From: Galeruca laticollis
Lineage: Eukaryota; Arthropoda; Insecta; Coleoptera; Chrysomelidae
Direction: 5' to 3'
Length of the DNA stretch: 64,000 bases
Assembly (NCBI GenBank): GCA_963921935.1
Contig: OY998175.1
Span: forward strand, 226,942,122 to 227,006,121
Under the pieces are notes generated by a model that was not told the DNA's origin, made no database searches, and worked only from the letters and a program-made list of their open reading frames with translations. Shown piece after piece: positions 10,915 through 21,613 of this stretch. How positions within the stretch are numbered: position 1 is the first letter of the stretch; each line of letters starts with the position of its first letter. The translations under genes were made by a program, and so were the position numbers.

Positions 10915-11190
10915 AATATCCATAGACTTTTGCATTGTGTGTATATATTATTGTCAAAAGTGAAATAATTCTGATTAATGCATACATCAAATAAATTGAA
11001 TATATCTGATATTATTCCTGGATTAATGTTTTCATCTTCTAGTAACTTTCTTACAAGTATTAGACATTGTTTAGTAGGAATTTTAGTGAACATTTTGGTA
11101 ACATCAAATGAAATAAGCTTAGAGCTATCTTGCAAATTGAATGCTTTTAATTTTTTGATCAGTTCCATTGAATTTCTAATTGAATATTTA
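10915..11190 (-). pseudogene. Penelope RT, N-terminal part
   Basis: The minus-strand reading contains SMELIKKLKAFNLQDSSKL then ISFDVTKMFTKIP (RT motif A with its catalytic Asp) and ends at YTQCKSLW, where Penelope RTs normally continue into motif B (TxGxxMGSPLSP). It stops matching at about 10915. Upstream, RT gives way directly to the pseudo-LTR at about 11197, so the RT N-terminus was already missing, as in the partial tandem copies common for these elements. Confidence 0.7.
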
Positions 11191-11196
11191 GAGGAA

Positions 11197-11526
11197 ATTA
11201 ACTGTCTCGACCCTTACTTCGTGGAATCTACTCATATTAGTGTTTTAAATGTTTCTAGCTAATTCCACAATATAATGAAAAATATTGAAACCTCTCAAAA
11301 ATTGACAATTGTTTCGATAACTGAATACCATCGTCAGAATTACAGAAGTTACATTCCATTTGATGCCTACCTGATGTTTAGTAGTTATTTTTGGCTAGAC
11401 CAAGAAGTGACCTACCTTGTGATTGACTAATATATGTTGATAGAAAAAAGAAGAAGATGTGATATTACAAATATTAAAGCTTAGATATTATTAGCCCTAT
11501 GGTGATATCCTAGATATAATTTTCAA
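11197..11526 (-). repeat. Penelope pseudo-LTR, upstream copy
   Basis: This is the direct-repeat partner of 5244-5579. Small indels distinguish the copies, for example agtagttattt against attattt near 11380. It contains its own hammerhead motif at 11292-11347. Confidence 0.8.
11292..11347 (-). ncRNA. Hammerhead ribozyme, second copy
   Basis: The minus strand repeats the hammerhead order: stem I strand, CTGACGA, stem II as GGTA/TATC, GAAAC, short stem III ACAATTGT, GTC, then AATT closing stem I with AATT. Compared with the copy at 5344-5402, stem II has changed sequence but still pairs and all core bases are kept, which suggests selection on structure before or after the copies diverged. Confidence 0.75.
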
Positions 11527-11559
11527 TTGTCAAACAATATTTTAGAATTTTCAACATTT

Positions 11560-11664
11560 TTCAATATATTGTGGAATGAGTTGGAAACATTGAGTTTTAT
11601 TTAAAATACTTATATGAGTAGATTCCACGAAGTAAGGGTCGAGACAGTTAATTTCCTTCGTTAA
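11560..11664 (+). repeat. Inverted partial copy of pseudo-LTR end
   Basis: The stretch ending gattccacgaagtaagggtcgagacagttaatttcct is the reverse complement of the start of the pseudo-LTR at 11197-11290, with a small insertion. Inverted pseudo-LTR extensions are typical of Penelope-like elements. Confidence 0.75.
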
Positions 11665-11669
11665 TCCTT

Positions 11670-12400
11670 ATATCTTGTCTTGTCAAAATATTCTAAATGT
11701 CATGGGGATGAGTAGTCATGTATCGTGTTGTTTAAAATCAGTCCACTTTTTTTCATTTGAGCTGTATATTCTGTATTCATAACATCCACTAAAAGCGATA
11801 AACTCAAGCTTTAATCCACAAAAACACCAAGTTTTGGTTTAACCTTCCATTCACAAAGCTTTTCTAAAGCTTGAAATAAATCCAACAAGTTGAATAATCC
11901 TAATTAACATAAGTGAACTCGAAATAAAAGAAATCTCTGCCTGGAATGTTGCCAAAACTATATAAAAAACAATCTTTTCTTGCGCAGAAATCCAAAAAAG
12001 TGTTTAGACAGCAAACAAATTAGCACGGAAGACCCTCCGTGGTTGTTTCACGCAATTGCTTTCGAACGTGTCCTACCGTTACCTTTTTAATTGTTCTATT
12101 TTTCCTGCCTCGGAGGAAAGCAAAACAGAGGTGATTATTCGAATTTTTCGATTCAATTTCTCTGGTTCGTTGTTCTCAGCACGAAATGAATTATTCGAGA
12201 TTAATTTCACGAATAACCAAGTTGAGCAGGAATTACAGCGTAAAATTTCAAACGGAACGCGTTTATTTGCTCTTTGTGATTATACGGGGGTAAGGAATAA
12301 ATTGGAATTTTGGTTTTTAATAATTCAAAGGAATTTTAATTGGGAGTTTGCACAAGAGAAAAGACAGATTGGAAACCCATGAGTGGCTGTTATTTAGAAT
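11670..12400. other. AT-rich sequence with dispersed repeat copy 2
   Basis: The diverged partner of 1855-1990 lies at about 11765-11920. A 108-codon open frame (12056-12382) follows. It has no recognisable domain and no support beyond openness, so I do not call it a gene. Confidence 0.4.
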
Positions 12401-15400
12401 GTACGTTGGAAAAAATTGGTTTGTGAGAAAATTCTAAAAAGAAATTGGGATAACACGTGAAAATTCTTGATCTTTATGATGAAACCTGATATTGCTTGTT
12501 GTTTAAGAGTTTTGCAAGAAAAATTAGAATGAAACCCAAAATTATTCAAAATTTACGAAGTTTATACGGAAAAATCGGGATAAAACGCAAAAATTTCAAG
12601 AGTTTTGGAAATTTTGCAGATAAAACACAAAAATTTGTAGTGTTTTTTCAGCAAAAATTTGGATTATACCCAGGAATCTTTGAGATTTACGAAGTTTGAA
12701 ACAAGAATTGGAATGAAACCCAAAAACTGTTAAGGAAGTTTTCCAGCAAAAATTAAGATTGGACCCAAGAACCTTTGGTATTCACACAGTTTGCATTAAA
12801 AATTGGGTTGAAATCAAATAATCTTTGGGATTCACGAAATTTGTAATAAAAATTGGGATGAAACTCAAGATACTTTGGGATTCACTAAATTTGCAACTAA
12901 AATTGGGATGAAACCCAAGAATCTTTGAAATTTACGAAGTTTGTTACCAAGATTGAGATTAAACCCATGAATTCGTATTATGAAGGAAGTTTTCCAGCAA
13001 ATGTTAGGATTAAACCCAAGAATCTTTGGGATTTACGCAGTTTGCAATAAAAATTGAAATAAAACTTATCAAACTTTAGGCTTAACGAAGTTTGCAACAA
13101 AAATTTGGATGAAACCCAAACGAAATTTGCGACAAAAATTGTTTTGAAAACCAAAAATATTTGGGATTCACGAAGTTTGCAGCAAAATTTGGGATAAACC
13201 CCAAGAATCTTTCGGATCTACGAAGTTTTGAACAAAAATTGGGATGAAACCCAAAAATTCGTACTTTTGGGGAAGTTTTCCGGCAAAAATTGAAATTAAG
13301 CTCAAGCATTTTTGAGGTTAACGAGGTTTGCAACAAAATTTGGGCTGAAATCATTGGCATTTACGAATTTTGCAACTAAAATTGGGATGAAACCGAAAAA
13401 TCTCTGGAAATTACGAAGATTGCTAGAAAAATTGGGATGAAATCCAAGAATCTTTGGGATTTATGAATTTTGCAATACAAATTAGGATAAAACCCAAAAT
13501 TTCGTACTGTTGAGGAAGTTTTCCAGCAAATATTGGCATTAAACCCAAGAATCTTTGGAATTTACAAAGTTTACAATATTCGTTGGGATAAAACCCAAGA
13601 ATCTTTGGGACTTAAGAAGTTTGAAACTAAAATTGGGATAATGCCCAAAAATTCGTACTATCAAGGAAGTTTTTCAGCAAATATTGGGATTAAACCCGAG
13701 AATCTTTGGGTTTTACGAAGTTTGCAAGAAAAATGTTGATGAAACCCGAGCGAAGTTTGCAACAAAAATTGGTATGAAACAAAAAAATATTTGAAATTTA
13801 CGAAGTTTGCAACAAAATTTGGGATGAAACCCAACCATTTTTTGGATCTACGGAGTTTTGAACATAAATTGGGTTGAAAGCTTAAAATTCGTAATTTTGA
13901 GGAGGTTTTCCAGCAAAAATTGGAATTAGACCCAAGCAGTTTTGCGGTTTACCAGGTTTGCAACAAAATTTGGGATGAAGTACAAGATTCATTGGGATTT
14001 ACGAATTTCGCAACAAAAATCCCTGATTTCTAGAAAAGTTGGGATGGAACCTAAGAATCTTTGAGATTTACGGAGTTTGCAACAAAAATTGTGATAAAAA
14101 CCTAAAAATTCGTTCTGTTGAGGAAGATTTTCAGCAAGAATTGGAATGAAACTCAAATAATGAAAGGTTTTAGATAGAAATTTACTGCTTACAATAAAAA
14201 TTGGGAAATTTATAAGTTGAAATTGGGAGAGAATCCAAAAAATCATAATTTCAAGAAAGTTTTCCATCAAAAAGTGGGTTGCAACTCCCAAATCTATGGT
14301 ATTAACGATCATTCCAGCAAAAATTGGAAGTGAACCAGGAATTTTTGAGATTTACAACACAATTTTGGATAAAACCCAAGAATCATTAAGATTTAAAAAG
14401 TTTGCAATAAAAACTAGGATGGAAAGCAAAAATCTTTGGGTTTTTCGAAAATTGCTAGAAAAATGGGGATTAAACTCAAGAATCTTTCAGCTTTATGTAG
14501 TTAACAACAAAAGTTGGGATGAGATCCCAAAAATTCGTGTTGTTCTGTAGGTTTTTCGGCAAAAATTAGGATGAAACTCAAAAGTTCAAAAGCTTTACAG
14601 TAAAAAGTATCTTTGGGATTTGCATTAAAAATTGGGATAAAATTTAAAAAATCGTATTTTTGGATAGAAGTTTACATGGTAAAATTGTGATCAAACTCAA
14701 AAAAATCATAGTTTTAAGAAAGTTTTCCAAAAAAAGGGGGCTGGAACCCAAAAATCTTTGGAATTTACGAAGTATACTACAAAAATTGGGATTAAACCTA
14801 AGAATCTTCGCAACTAATATTAGAATGAATCCCACGTATCTTTTGGATTTAGGAGGATTGCAACAAAAATTGGGATGAAACGCAAACGAAGTTTGTAACA
14901 AAAATTGGGATGAAGCCAAAAGATATTTGGGATTAACGAAGTTCCCAACGAAAAATGGGTTTACACCCATGAATATTTCGAATTACAAAGTTTGCAACAA
15001 TAATCGGGATGAAAACTTTAAATTTCATGTGTTCATGTTTTCCAGCAAAATATGGAATCTTTGACATTTACAAAGCTTGTAATACCATATATTAAAATGA
15101 TAAATTCGTAGTGTTTACTAAGTTTTCCAGAAAAAATTGGGTTGAAACCGAAAAATCCGTAGTATTCAGGAGGTTTTCAAGCAAAAATTGAGTTGAAACC
15201 AAAGAAACCTTGATACAAAATTTGCAACAGAAATTGGGATGAACCCCAAAGATTTGTAGGGTTTGGGAATTTTTGAAGATTGAATTGGAATAAAACCTAA
15301 AAAAAGTTAATGTTTAGAAAGTTTTTCAGCAAAAAATGGGTTGAAACTGTAAACTATTTGGGATATACGAAGTTTGCTACAAAACTTGGGATAAGATTTA

Positions 15401-15930
15401 AAAACATTATACTATTTACAACAAAGTTTTCAGAAAAAAATTGATGTAAACCCATAATTGAGGTATGGTGAACTTGTAAGTATAAACAGAAGAAAATGGG
15501 GATAAAATCTGAAAATTCTAATGACTTATAACTTTCACAACAAAAATTAGGATTTAAATCTAGAAATTTGTAGTGTTTACTAAGTTTGCAAAAAGAAATC
15601 AGAATTTAATCCAAAAATATTGGTATTTACGAGGTTTGTGAAGCAAAATTGTGTTAATTTAAGGAAATTTCTCCAGTTTTGGAAGTTTGTTAGGAGTATA
15701 ATTGACATAACACCTGCATACTGTTGGTGTTTACGATGTTTTCAGGATACGGTACCTCAAAATGATGAGTTTTCAGTAAATTTGTGAATAAAAAAATAGG
15801 GGAAGATCCAAAAATTCGTGGCATTCAGAAAGTTTGACAATGAAAATTAGGAAGACCCAAAATACCTTGAAATTCACGAAATTTGCAAATAATAACAGGA
15901 ACATAATCCAGAACTTCTTCACGTTTAGGA
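12400..15930. repeat. Degenerate ~50-bp tandem satellite array
   Basis: A unit of about 50 bp repeats for roughly 3.5 kb, some 65-70 units. Diagnostic words are gggatgaaacccaa, gaatctttgggattta, cgaagtttgcaacaaaa and, in a second unit type, aaattcgta and ggaagttttccagcaaaaatt. Units diverge strongly from one another and toward the edges, so this is an old array. The two unit types alternate irregularly, suggesting a higher-order repeat that has decayed. Open frames on both strands (for example 13082-13360) merely translate the repeat. Confidence 0.9.
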
Positions 15931-16109
15931 AGTTGCCAAAGATGAATTGTTTGTTTATATATGATATTTCAAGAACATTCACCTACTCGAGGCTTTGTCC
16001 TTCCATTTTATAAAATAAACGTTCATCATTAAACAGTATTGACGATACGACTCAAGTAAATCCGCACTAATTAAACATAAAATTCATTTAATTTATACTC
16101 TACACATAC

Positions 16110-16288
16110 CTGTACGTTATGAATGCAAACACCAACGCCACTAACGATATGCTGCTGCCTAAAACAACCATCAAAGACAGGATACTCTCTTCGGTTAGAG
16201 AAGGCTCTAATCCGGCTTTACTCAAATTGGGAAAGCCGTGCATCCGGCCCGTATACAGCGTATCCATTTTGTATATCCAATCGAAGCG
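16110..16288 (-). CDS. Probable internal exon with a membrane segment
   Basis: On the minus strand the 179-nt stretch is open, clearly GC-richer than its surroundings, and bounded by an acceptor (tttgtttatag before 16288) and a strong donor (ACAG then gtatgt below 16110). The peptide ends with a hydrophobic helix, ILSLMVVLGSSISLVALVF followed by AFITYR, preceded by a polar segment with FDWIYKMDTLYTGR. A helix of this kind ending in a basic residue resembles transmembrane helix 1 of adhesion/secretin-class receptors, but that is only an impression. The length is not a multiple of three, so neighbouring exons must be in other phases; none was found. It may be a host-gene exon in a long intron. 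Confidence 0.5.
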
Positions 16289-16289
16289 C

Positions 16290-17280
16290 TATAAACAAAA
16301 GTAAGATTATATAAAACACTTTTGAAAAGAATATAATTACTCTGTTGAATATTCTAACATTATTGTTATTTTATCGAAATGCATTAAATCGAAAAAACAA
16401 GTATTGTTATCGAAACTATTTGCTACAATTCAATGTCAGCTGTATTGATATAAAATAATATCAACATTAAGTTCATAACGTGCCATGAACAAATATTGCG
16501 TACGGTCCAGTAATACTATATATTTCATTGACCAGGCTTTGAAATACTTCACCATATTAATTTTATAGTTATAATCATCATGGTTATTTAGAATTACTAT
16601 TATGTAAGTCTGATCCAATTAGTGTAAATAAAAGCCGGTGATATCAAAGTGGCATACTAAATTATTTCAGCAACCAACCTCCACACTTTTATATTTTTAT
16701 ATATTCTAATATAATATTGTGTTAAGTTTATTTATTATATTTATCTATGATTTTATTTATATATGATTTGAATATTTTTATTTATTATTGAATATTGAAT
16801 GCTAAGCTCAGGGTAAGTTTTTTTTATTTATTTTTATTATTTCAATGGAGAGCATTAGAACTCTATACTCCCGTTGGGTTCCGGATTGAATTAAAGAAAT
16901 ATGAAATTTGCACATTTACAAATTTTTTATGAAAATAATCTCCTCTGATAGCTGCAAATAAATTGTGTGAAACATATCAATGTGACGCCTATGGTATCAA
17001 GCCAATTCCTATGTTTAGCACTTGACATGCAAATAAAACACGATAACTCAAAAGTTAGTTAACTATAATCATCAGAAAACATAAAATTGAAAAGGATTAC
17101 AAAATTTGAAGAAAATCTTATGTTAAACAAAATTATAACTACCTAAATTTACTTATTACGTGAATATATTCTTTGTACATATGAAGTAGTTATCGATGTG
17201 AAATTGGCCAAATTAGAAATTTCTGTCTGAATTTAAAATGGTTAACCAGATAAATTTTTTAAACACTGACCTGATCACAA
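16290..17280. other. AT-rich noncoding sequence
   Basis: Very AT-rich with runs of T and simple TTTA words. No coding, RNA or repeat feature is supported. It could be an intron of whatever gene owns the 16110-16288 exon. Confidence 0.5.
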
Positions 17281-17283
17281 CAG

Positions 17284-17381
17284 TGGAGAGTTCTTGTTTC
17301 AATCTACTCCTGTATTCTCATCTGGAAATGATGCTGGATTTCCATCTACTTGTAGAACTAACTTAATGGCTGGTTCGGCAG
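17284..17381 (+). CDS. Weak candidate exon
   Basis: A 98-nt plus-strand stretch lies between cacaacag and a consensus donor (GGCAG then gtaagt). One phase is open, reading FLFQSTPVFSSGNDAGFPS then TCRTNLMAGSA, and local GC is raised. The acceptor lacks a pyrimidine tract. The minus strand is also open for 26 codons, so the evidence is slim. Confidence 0.25.
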
Positions 17382-17389
17382 GTAAGTTG

Positions 17390-20200
17390 TTAAATATTAT
17401 TGAATAGCTTTGTTAAAATTTACTTATAATGTGTTAATTGCTATTATCCAAGAATTTGATGAGTTATTTAACGCTATAATGTGAATAATCTCTTCAAAAT
17501 TTATATAGCGTCCCCTCGCAATGTTCCATTCGCATGTATTTCTTATAAATTAATAATATTTGACGTTATTTTCTTCTCCAAATGTTTACTATGTTATAAT
17601 TTAACGTTTACAATATGTTTCAACTTTAATTTTCAATAATTTCCAATGATTTTTTATAAATTTTAGAAAAAATGCTTACATGCGTCCATTCCACTTTGTA
17701 TCACCTCGCCGACTTCTTTTGTTCCCCAAATCAACAAACTCCTTGTTGTTAGCTTTGTTATTTTTTTAACAAAACACTAACAACGCACTAGATACATAAC
17801 AATATGTCCTATTGTTTGATATTCTGTTTAATGTCTTTATCTTATTTAAGTGATTATTTACCGTTCATTCAAAATTTTGAAATAATTCCTTATACCTATT
17901 TACATGTAAAATACTCCTGAAATGTGCCTTATTTTTATAAACAATGATTACATATATCCTACTTCAAATTCAAAATATCAATAAATTTACAATCACAATT
18001 GTTTGAAACCCTTTTATAATGCCTTCAAATTAAATTATTATTTATCATCCAATATTTATTTCATATAACCTTGGCCTTATATTTCATTCATTTATCAAAT
18101 TCTTTAACATTCCTATCGCTTTCTAAATAATCAATACTTCAGAAACATAAATAATTCCATGGTTGAATATATTTCTGCTATCGGCATTCCGTGCTAAACT
18201 GACATGAAGTTTAATTGACACTTCTGTTATTTCATTTAGATAAACATTTTGTTTGTATATTGTAATCAAATATTCTGTATATTATTATCTAAGATTTTTG
18301 TGTTATTTTTAGGTTCAATGTTGGATATTACAGATGCTATATACAATTTATCATTTGTGCTGTTAACAAGAAAGAGAATTTATAATTTACTAAGGAAATG
18401 AATTAAAATTTATGAATGATATTGTTTACATTCTGGAATTTAAGGGAAATAATTTCAATATTACTTTTGTATTTCTACAATTATACGGAATAAGTGATAT
18501 CATAGGTGTACTATTCAATATGAGATATTCACTTGTCACATATTATTACCAGTAGAAAAGATAATTCTATCTGTTTGAAGGAAGTAATCTCCACTTGTTA
18601 TTTGATTGAGTTGCAAATTTCCTATATTCTTGTCTTTATGTCTTCAATACTTATTACGATAAGTTCAATATACTCAAAACTTATCAAATTTCATACAATA
18701 GTTGTGTAGTTCTGGTTTAATTATGTTAAGACGTTATTAAAAGACGCTCTAGAACAATCGCTGATATTATATTGTAATGATTTTCTTATTTATTTAAAAG
18801 TTTTTATTACGATGGGTAGGATAAATTTATACACACGGTAAGTCTACTCACTTATTTTATTTGTTTACTAAACTATTCACTAATTTATATAAACACTTCA
18901 CTACTGTTTATTTACTTAGACTTAATTTATATTTACTTGCTTACTGTTTATCTCAAGAGATCTAATTATAAACAAAACTCCGTTGGTAGGTAGCCTCCCT
19001 TATACAGTATTGGGAATATTCTATGGGCACATATGTTTTATCCTCAACGTATTAGAAAGAAACAAATACATATCAATTCAGTATATTATTATTTTTCGCT
19101 AACATAACATGCGAAATAAGTCTTATACTAATATTTTTATTATAACTGTAATGTGATTACCTAAAGAATTTCGTCAGGTAATTACCGGTGTCACAAATGT
19201 AATAACAAAAAAATCATTCAATGTAATTATTCGCTGGAGTCACCCATGTAGTAACGTATTCACCAGTGTAATAACCCTTGTTCGCGCCACCCCTTTAGTA
19301 TTGATAAAACTATGCGCGCCGCTCATGGATTATTTTCATTGAATTACAAAACTGAGTTCTTGTAAATTTTGATAAAGGACTAGTTTTTAATTCTGGTCAT
19401 TATCTTTACCGCTCTCGCTAATGAATAATTCGTTTCAATTTTACTTAAAATCAATCTCTCATTGTAAAACCGCAAAATGAGTTAAAACCGCGACGTGTGT
19501 CAAGTTCTTTTATTTTGTTTTAATATTATTCGCATATATAGACATTGGAATAAACTTTAGTTAGTGTCACAAAGGCCAGGACTTTCACTATATTCCACTG
19601 TTATCCAAACGATCGATCGTGAAAACTCATAGTGTGTGGTTCTTTGGTAAGTACAATTTAAATTGGAGTTTATTGTATATGTTGTCGATTCGCTAATTGC
19701 ATAATTGAATAAATCTACAGTCCATTGTTCTTTGAGCTAAAATTTTGGCCAGTACGAGACGGATCTATTGTTCTATTTTGCAGTTAGCAAGTCGACGTAT
19801 ATCTGCGAATAATATTTTCATATATCTTTCATTCACCGCAATTTTTGGATCCATTAAAAATTTATTTTATTTTAAAATTGGAACAAATTTCCTACGTTTT
19901 ATCGGACTCGTGTTAAATAAAAACTAGAAGTAATTAACTGGTTTTTCATCTTTGTCAAAATTCTTGTTTCATTATTGAATTTGTTGTCGTCTATACACTG
20001 GTTTTCATTCAATAACTTTTATCTGGTAGAACTCGAATTAATTAATTAGTAATTATCCGCGTTCAAAACATTTTACGTTTACCGGGGCAGGACGATACAT
20101 TCTCTGACTATTGAATTTATTCTTCCGTTGTTCATATCTTTCAATTCTTATTCTTCATCAACTGTTTACTGTTCATTGTAAGTTAATTTACGTTTATCAA
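17390..20200. other. AT-rich sequence, then probable BEL 5' LTR/leader
   Basis: 17390-19140 is AT-rich with nothing recognisable. From about 19190 GC rises, and a short motif (tgtaataac or a variant) recurs three times to 19280. The stretch down to the gag start at 20202 probably holds the 5' LTR and leader of the BEL/Pao element, but no second LTR is available to delimit it. A 60-codon open frame at 19745-19927 is not supported as a gene. Confidence 0.4.
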
Positions 20201-20201
20201 A

Positions 20202-21420
20202 ATGGATGCTGACGAAAAGAATCGTAAATTAATGATGCAATACGTAGCAAGGCGACAAACGATTTTCTCCGATGCTACTAGCAGCTGGAATGCAGTAAAG
20301 ATTGCGATTATGAACAAATTGCTGTTGCGCAGTTATATCATGATGATACCGCGCGATTGCAAGATGATTTTAAGCTAATCAATGATAAAATCAGTGATTT
20401 CAATTGTCTCCTACCTCCAGCGGATAACGTCGATACAGAAGCACCTTCCAATGCTTCTCGCACCATTCTTTTCAAAATAAGAGCTAAGTTTGTATAACTT
20501 AATAATGAAAAACCGACTCCAACTACTACTCCTGTCATCAGCGTCAGTCCGAGCTCTCAAAGTAATGTTGCATTACCTAAAATTCATTTACCGACTTTTT
20601 CTGGTCATATTGAGAAATGGCCGGAATTCTTCGCACTCTTTCAATCCCTTATACATAATAGCACGTCTCTCTCCCCTATCGAAAAGTTCCATTTCTTACG
20701 CTCCAACCTGAGCGGAAGTGCTCTCTCAGTTGCTTCTTACCTACAGCTAACAGGTGAAAATTACGAACTAGCTTATACGGCCCTGGTCAACAGATATCAA
20801 TCTCCCCGAAGAATAGCTCAAGCCTATTTAAATAAAATTCTACAATTCAAACCAATTTCTTCTAATTCACTCAGCAATTTGAAACATTTTCACGAGAAGC
20901 ATAAAAATTATGTACAGGCTATTAAAGCATTATCCATCGATGATCTAGCCAACTTCATTTTGTTAACTTTATCATTAAATAATCTTGATGCACGTACCGC
21001 TAAAGCCTTCGAAGATCGACAATCTTCAGAAGGAGTTCCGCGATTTGATGATTTGTTGGAATTCGTAATACATCAGATCAAAACATTGGAAATAATCTCT
21101 ACCCCCGCAAGTTCTAACCCCCAACCACGATCGCTTCTAGATCAAATTCATTCATTGCCAGTCGTAATTCAAATTCTTCAGATTCAAATTCATATCGTTC
21201 TGTTCACTCCGATTCAAAAATCCTGTTTTGTATATTTTGTCACAAGGCACACTCACTGGCCTCCTGTTCCGCCTTTTCTCCTCTTTCTCGAGATGAAAAT
21301 ATCGATTTCATCAAGCAACACAAACGTTGTTTCAACTGTTTAGGTTCCCACCTGAAATTACAATGTAAATCTACATCTGGCTGCCGTAAATGTAATTCTC
21401 GTAATCATCATACTCTTTTG
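20202..21420 (+). pseudogene. BEL/Pao gag, broken
   Basis: It would form the capsid of the element. It starts at ATG 20202 (MDADEKNRKLMMQYVARRQ). A frameshift near 20310 and a stop near 20495 break the N-terminus. The middle has the BEL gag signature LPKIHLPTFSGHIEKWPEFF (about 20571-20640), and 20870-21340 continues in one frame. After another frameshift the C-terminus carries zinc-knuckle-like cysteines (CFNCLGSHL...C, CRKCNSRNHH) at about 21325-21415. Confidence 0.8.
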
Positions 21421-21613
21421 TACCCTTTTCAATTAGACAATTCAGGTAACAGTTCAGCGTCCATTCGCACCTCGGATCATGTCAATCATGAATCCAATAT
21501 TTCATCTACCTCCTCTGTCGAACAACCCGCAACTGCTTCCACGCTCTCGTTTAGTTGTGCGACCTCAGCGCCTGTAGCGTCACTTTTAGGTACCTTTCGT
21601 GCACGCATCTTAG

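Larger units (their letters stand above)
5244..11664 (-). mobile_element. Penelope-like retroelement with nested insertions
   Basis: On the minus strand, from right to left: a pseudo-LTR (11197-11526), an RT N-terminal part (10915-11190), an interruption of about 4.3 kb, the RT C-terminal part (6046-6560), a GIY-YIG endonuclease (5646-6101), and a second pseudo-LTR (5244-5579). A partial inverted copy of the pseudo-LTR end lies at 11560-11664. RT plus GIY-YIG, direct pseudo-LTRs, short inverted extensions and hammerhead motifs are known Penelope traits. The pogo/Tigger element begins right at the RT catalytic motif. The Tc1-type gene and about 850 bp of unidentified sequence lie in the rest of the gap, where the middle of RT is missing. 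Confidence 0.8.

Noticed and set aside
12056..12382. 108-codon open frame as a host gene
   Set aside because: No domain, no splice or promoter support, and it abuts repeat sequence.
13082..14970. Frames encoding repeated FxPNFCxKLR-type peptides
   Set aside because: They are translations of the satellite unit, not a protein repeat under evident selection.
12400..15930. Regular ~50-bp repeats resembling a CRISPR array
   Set aside because: Units are contiguous and degenerate, with no unique spacers of fixed length. The genome is eukaryotic, so this is a satellite.
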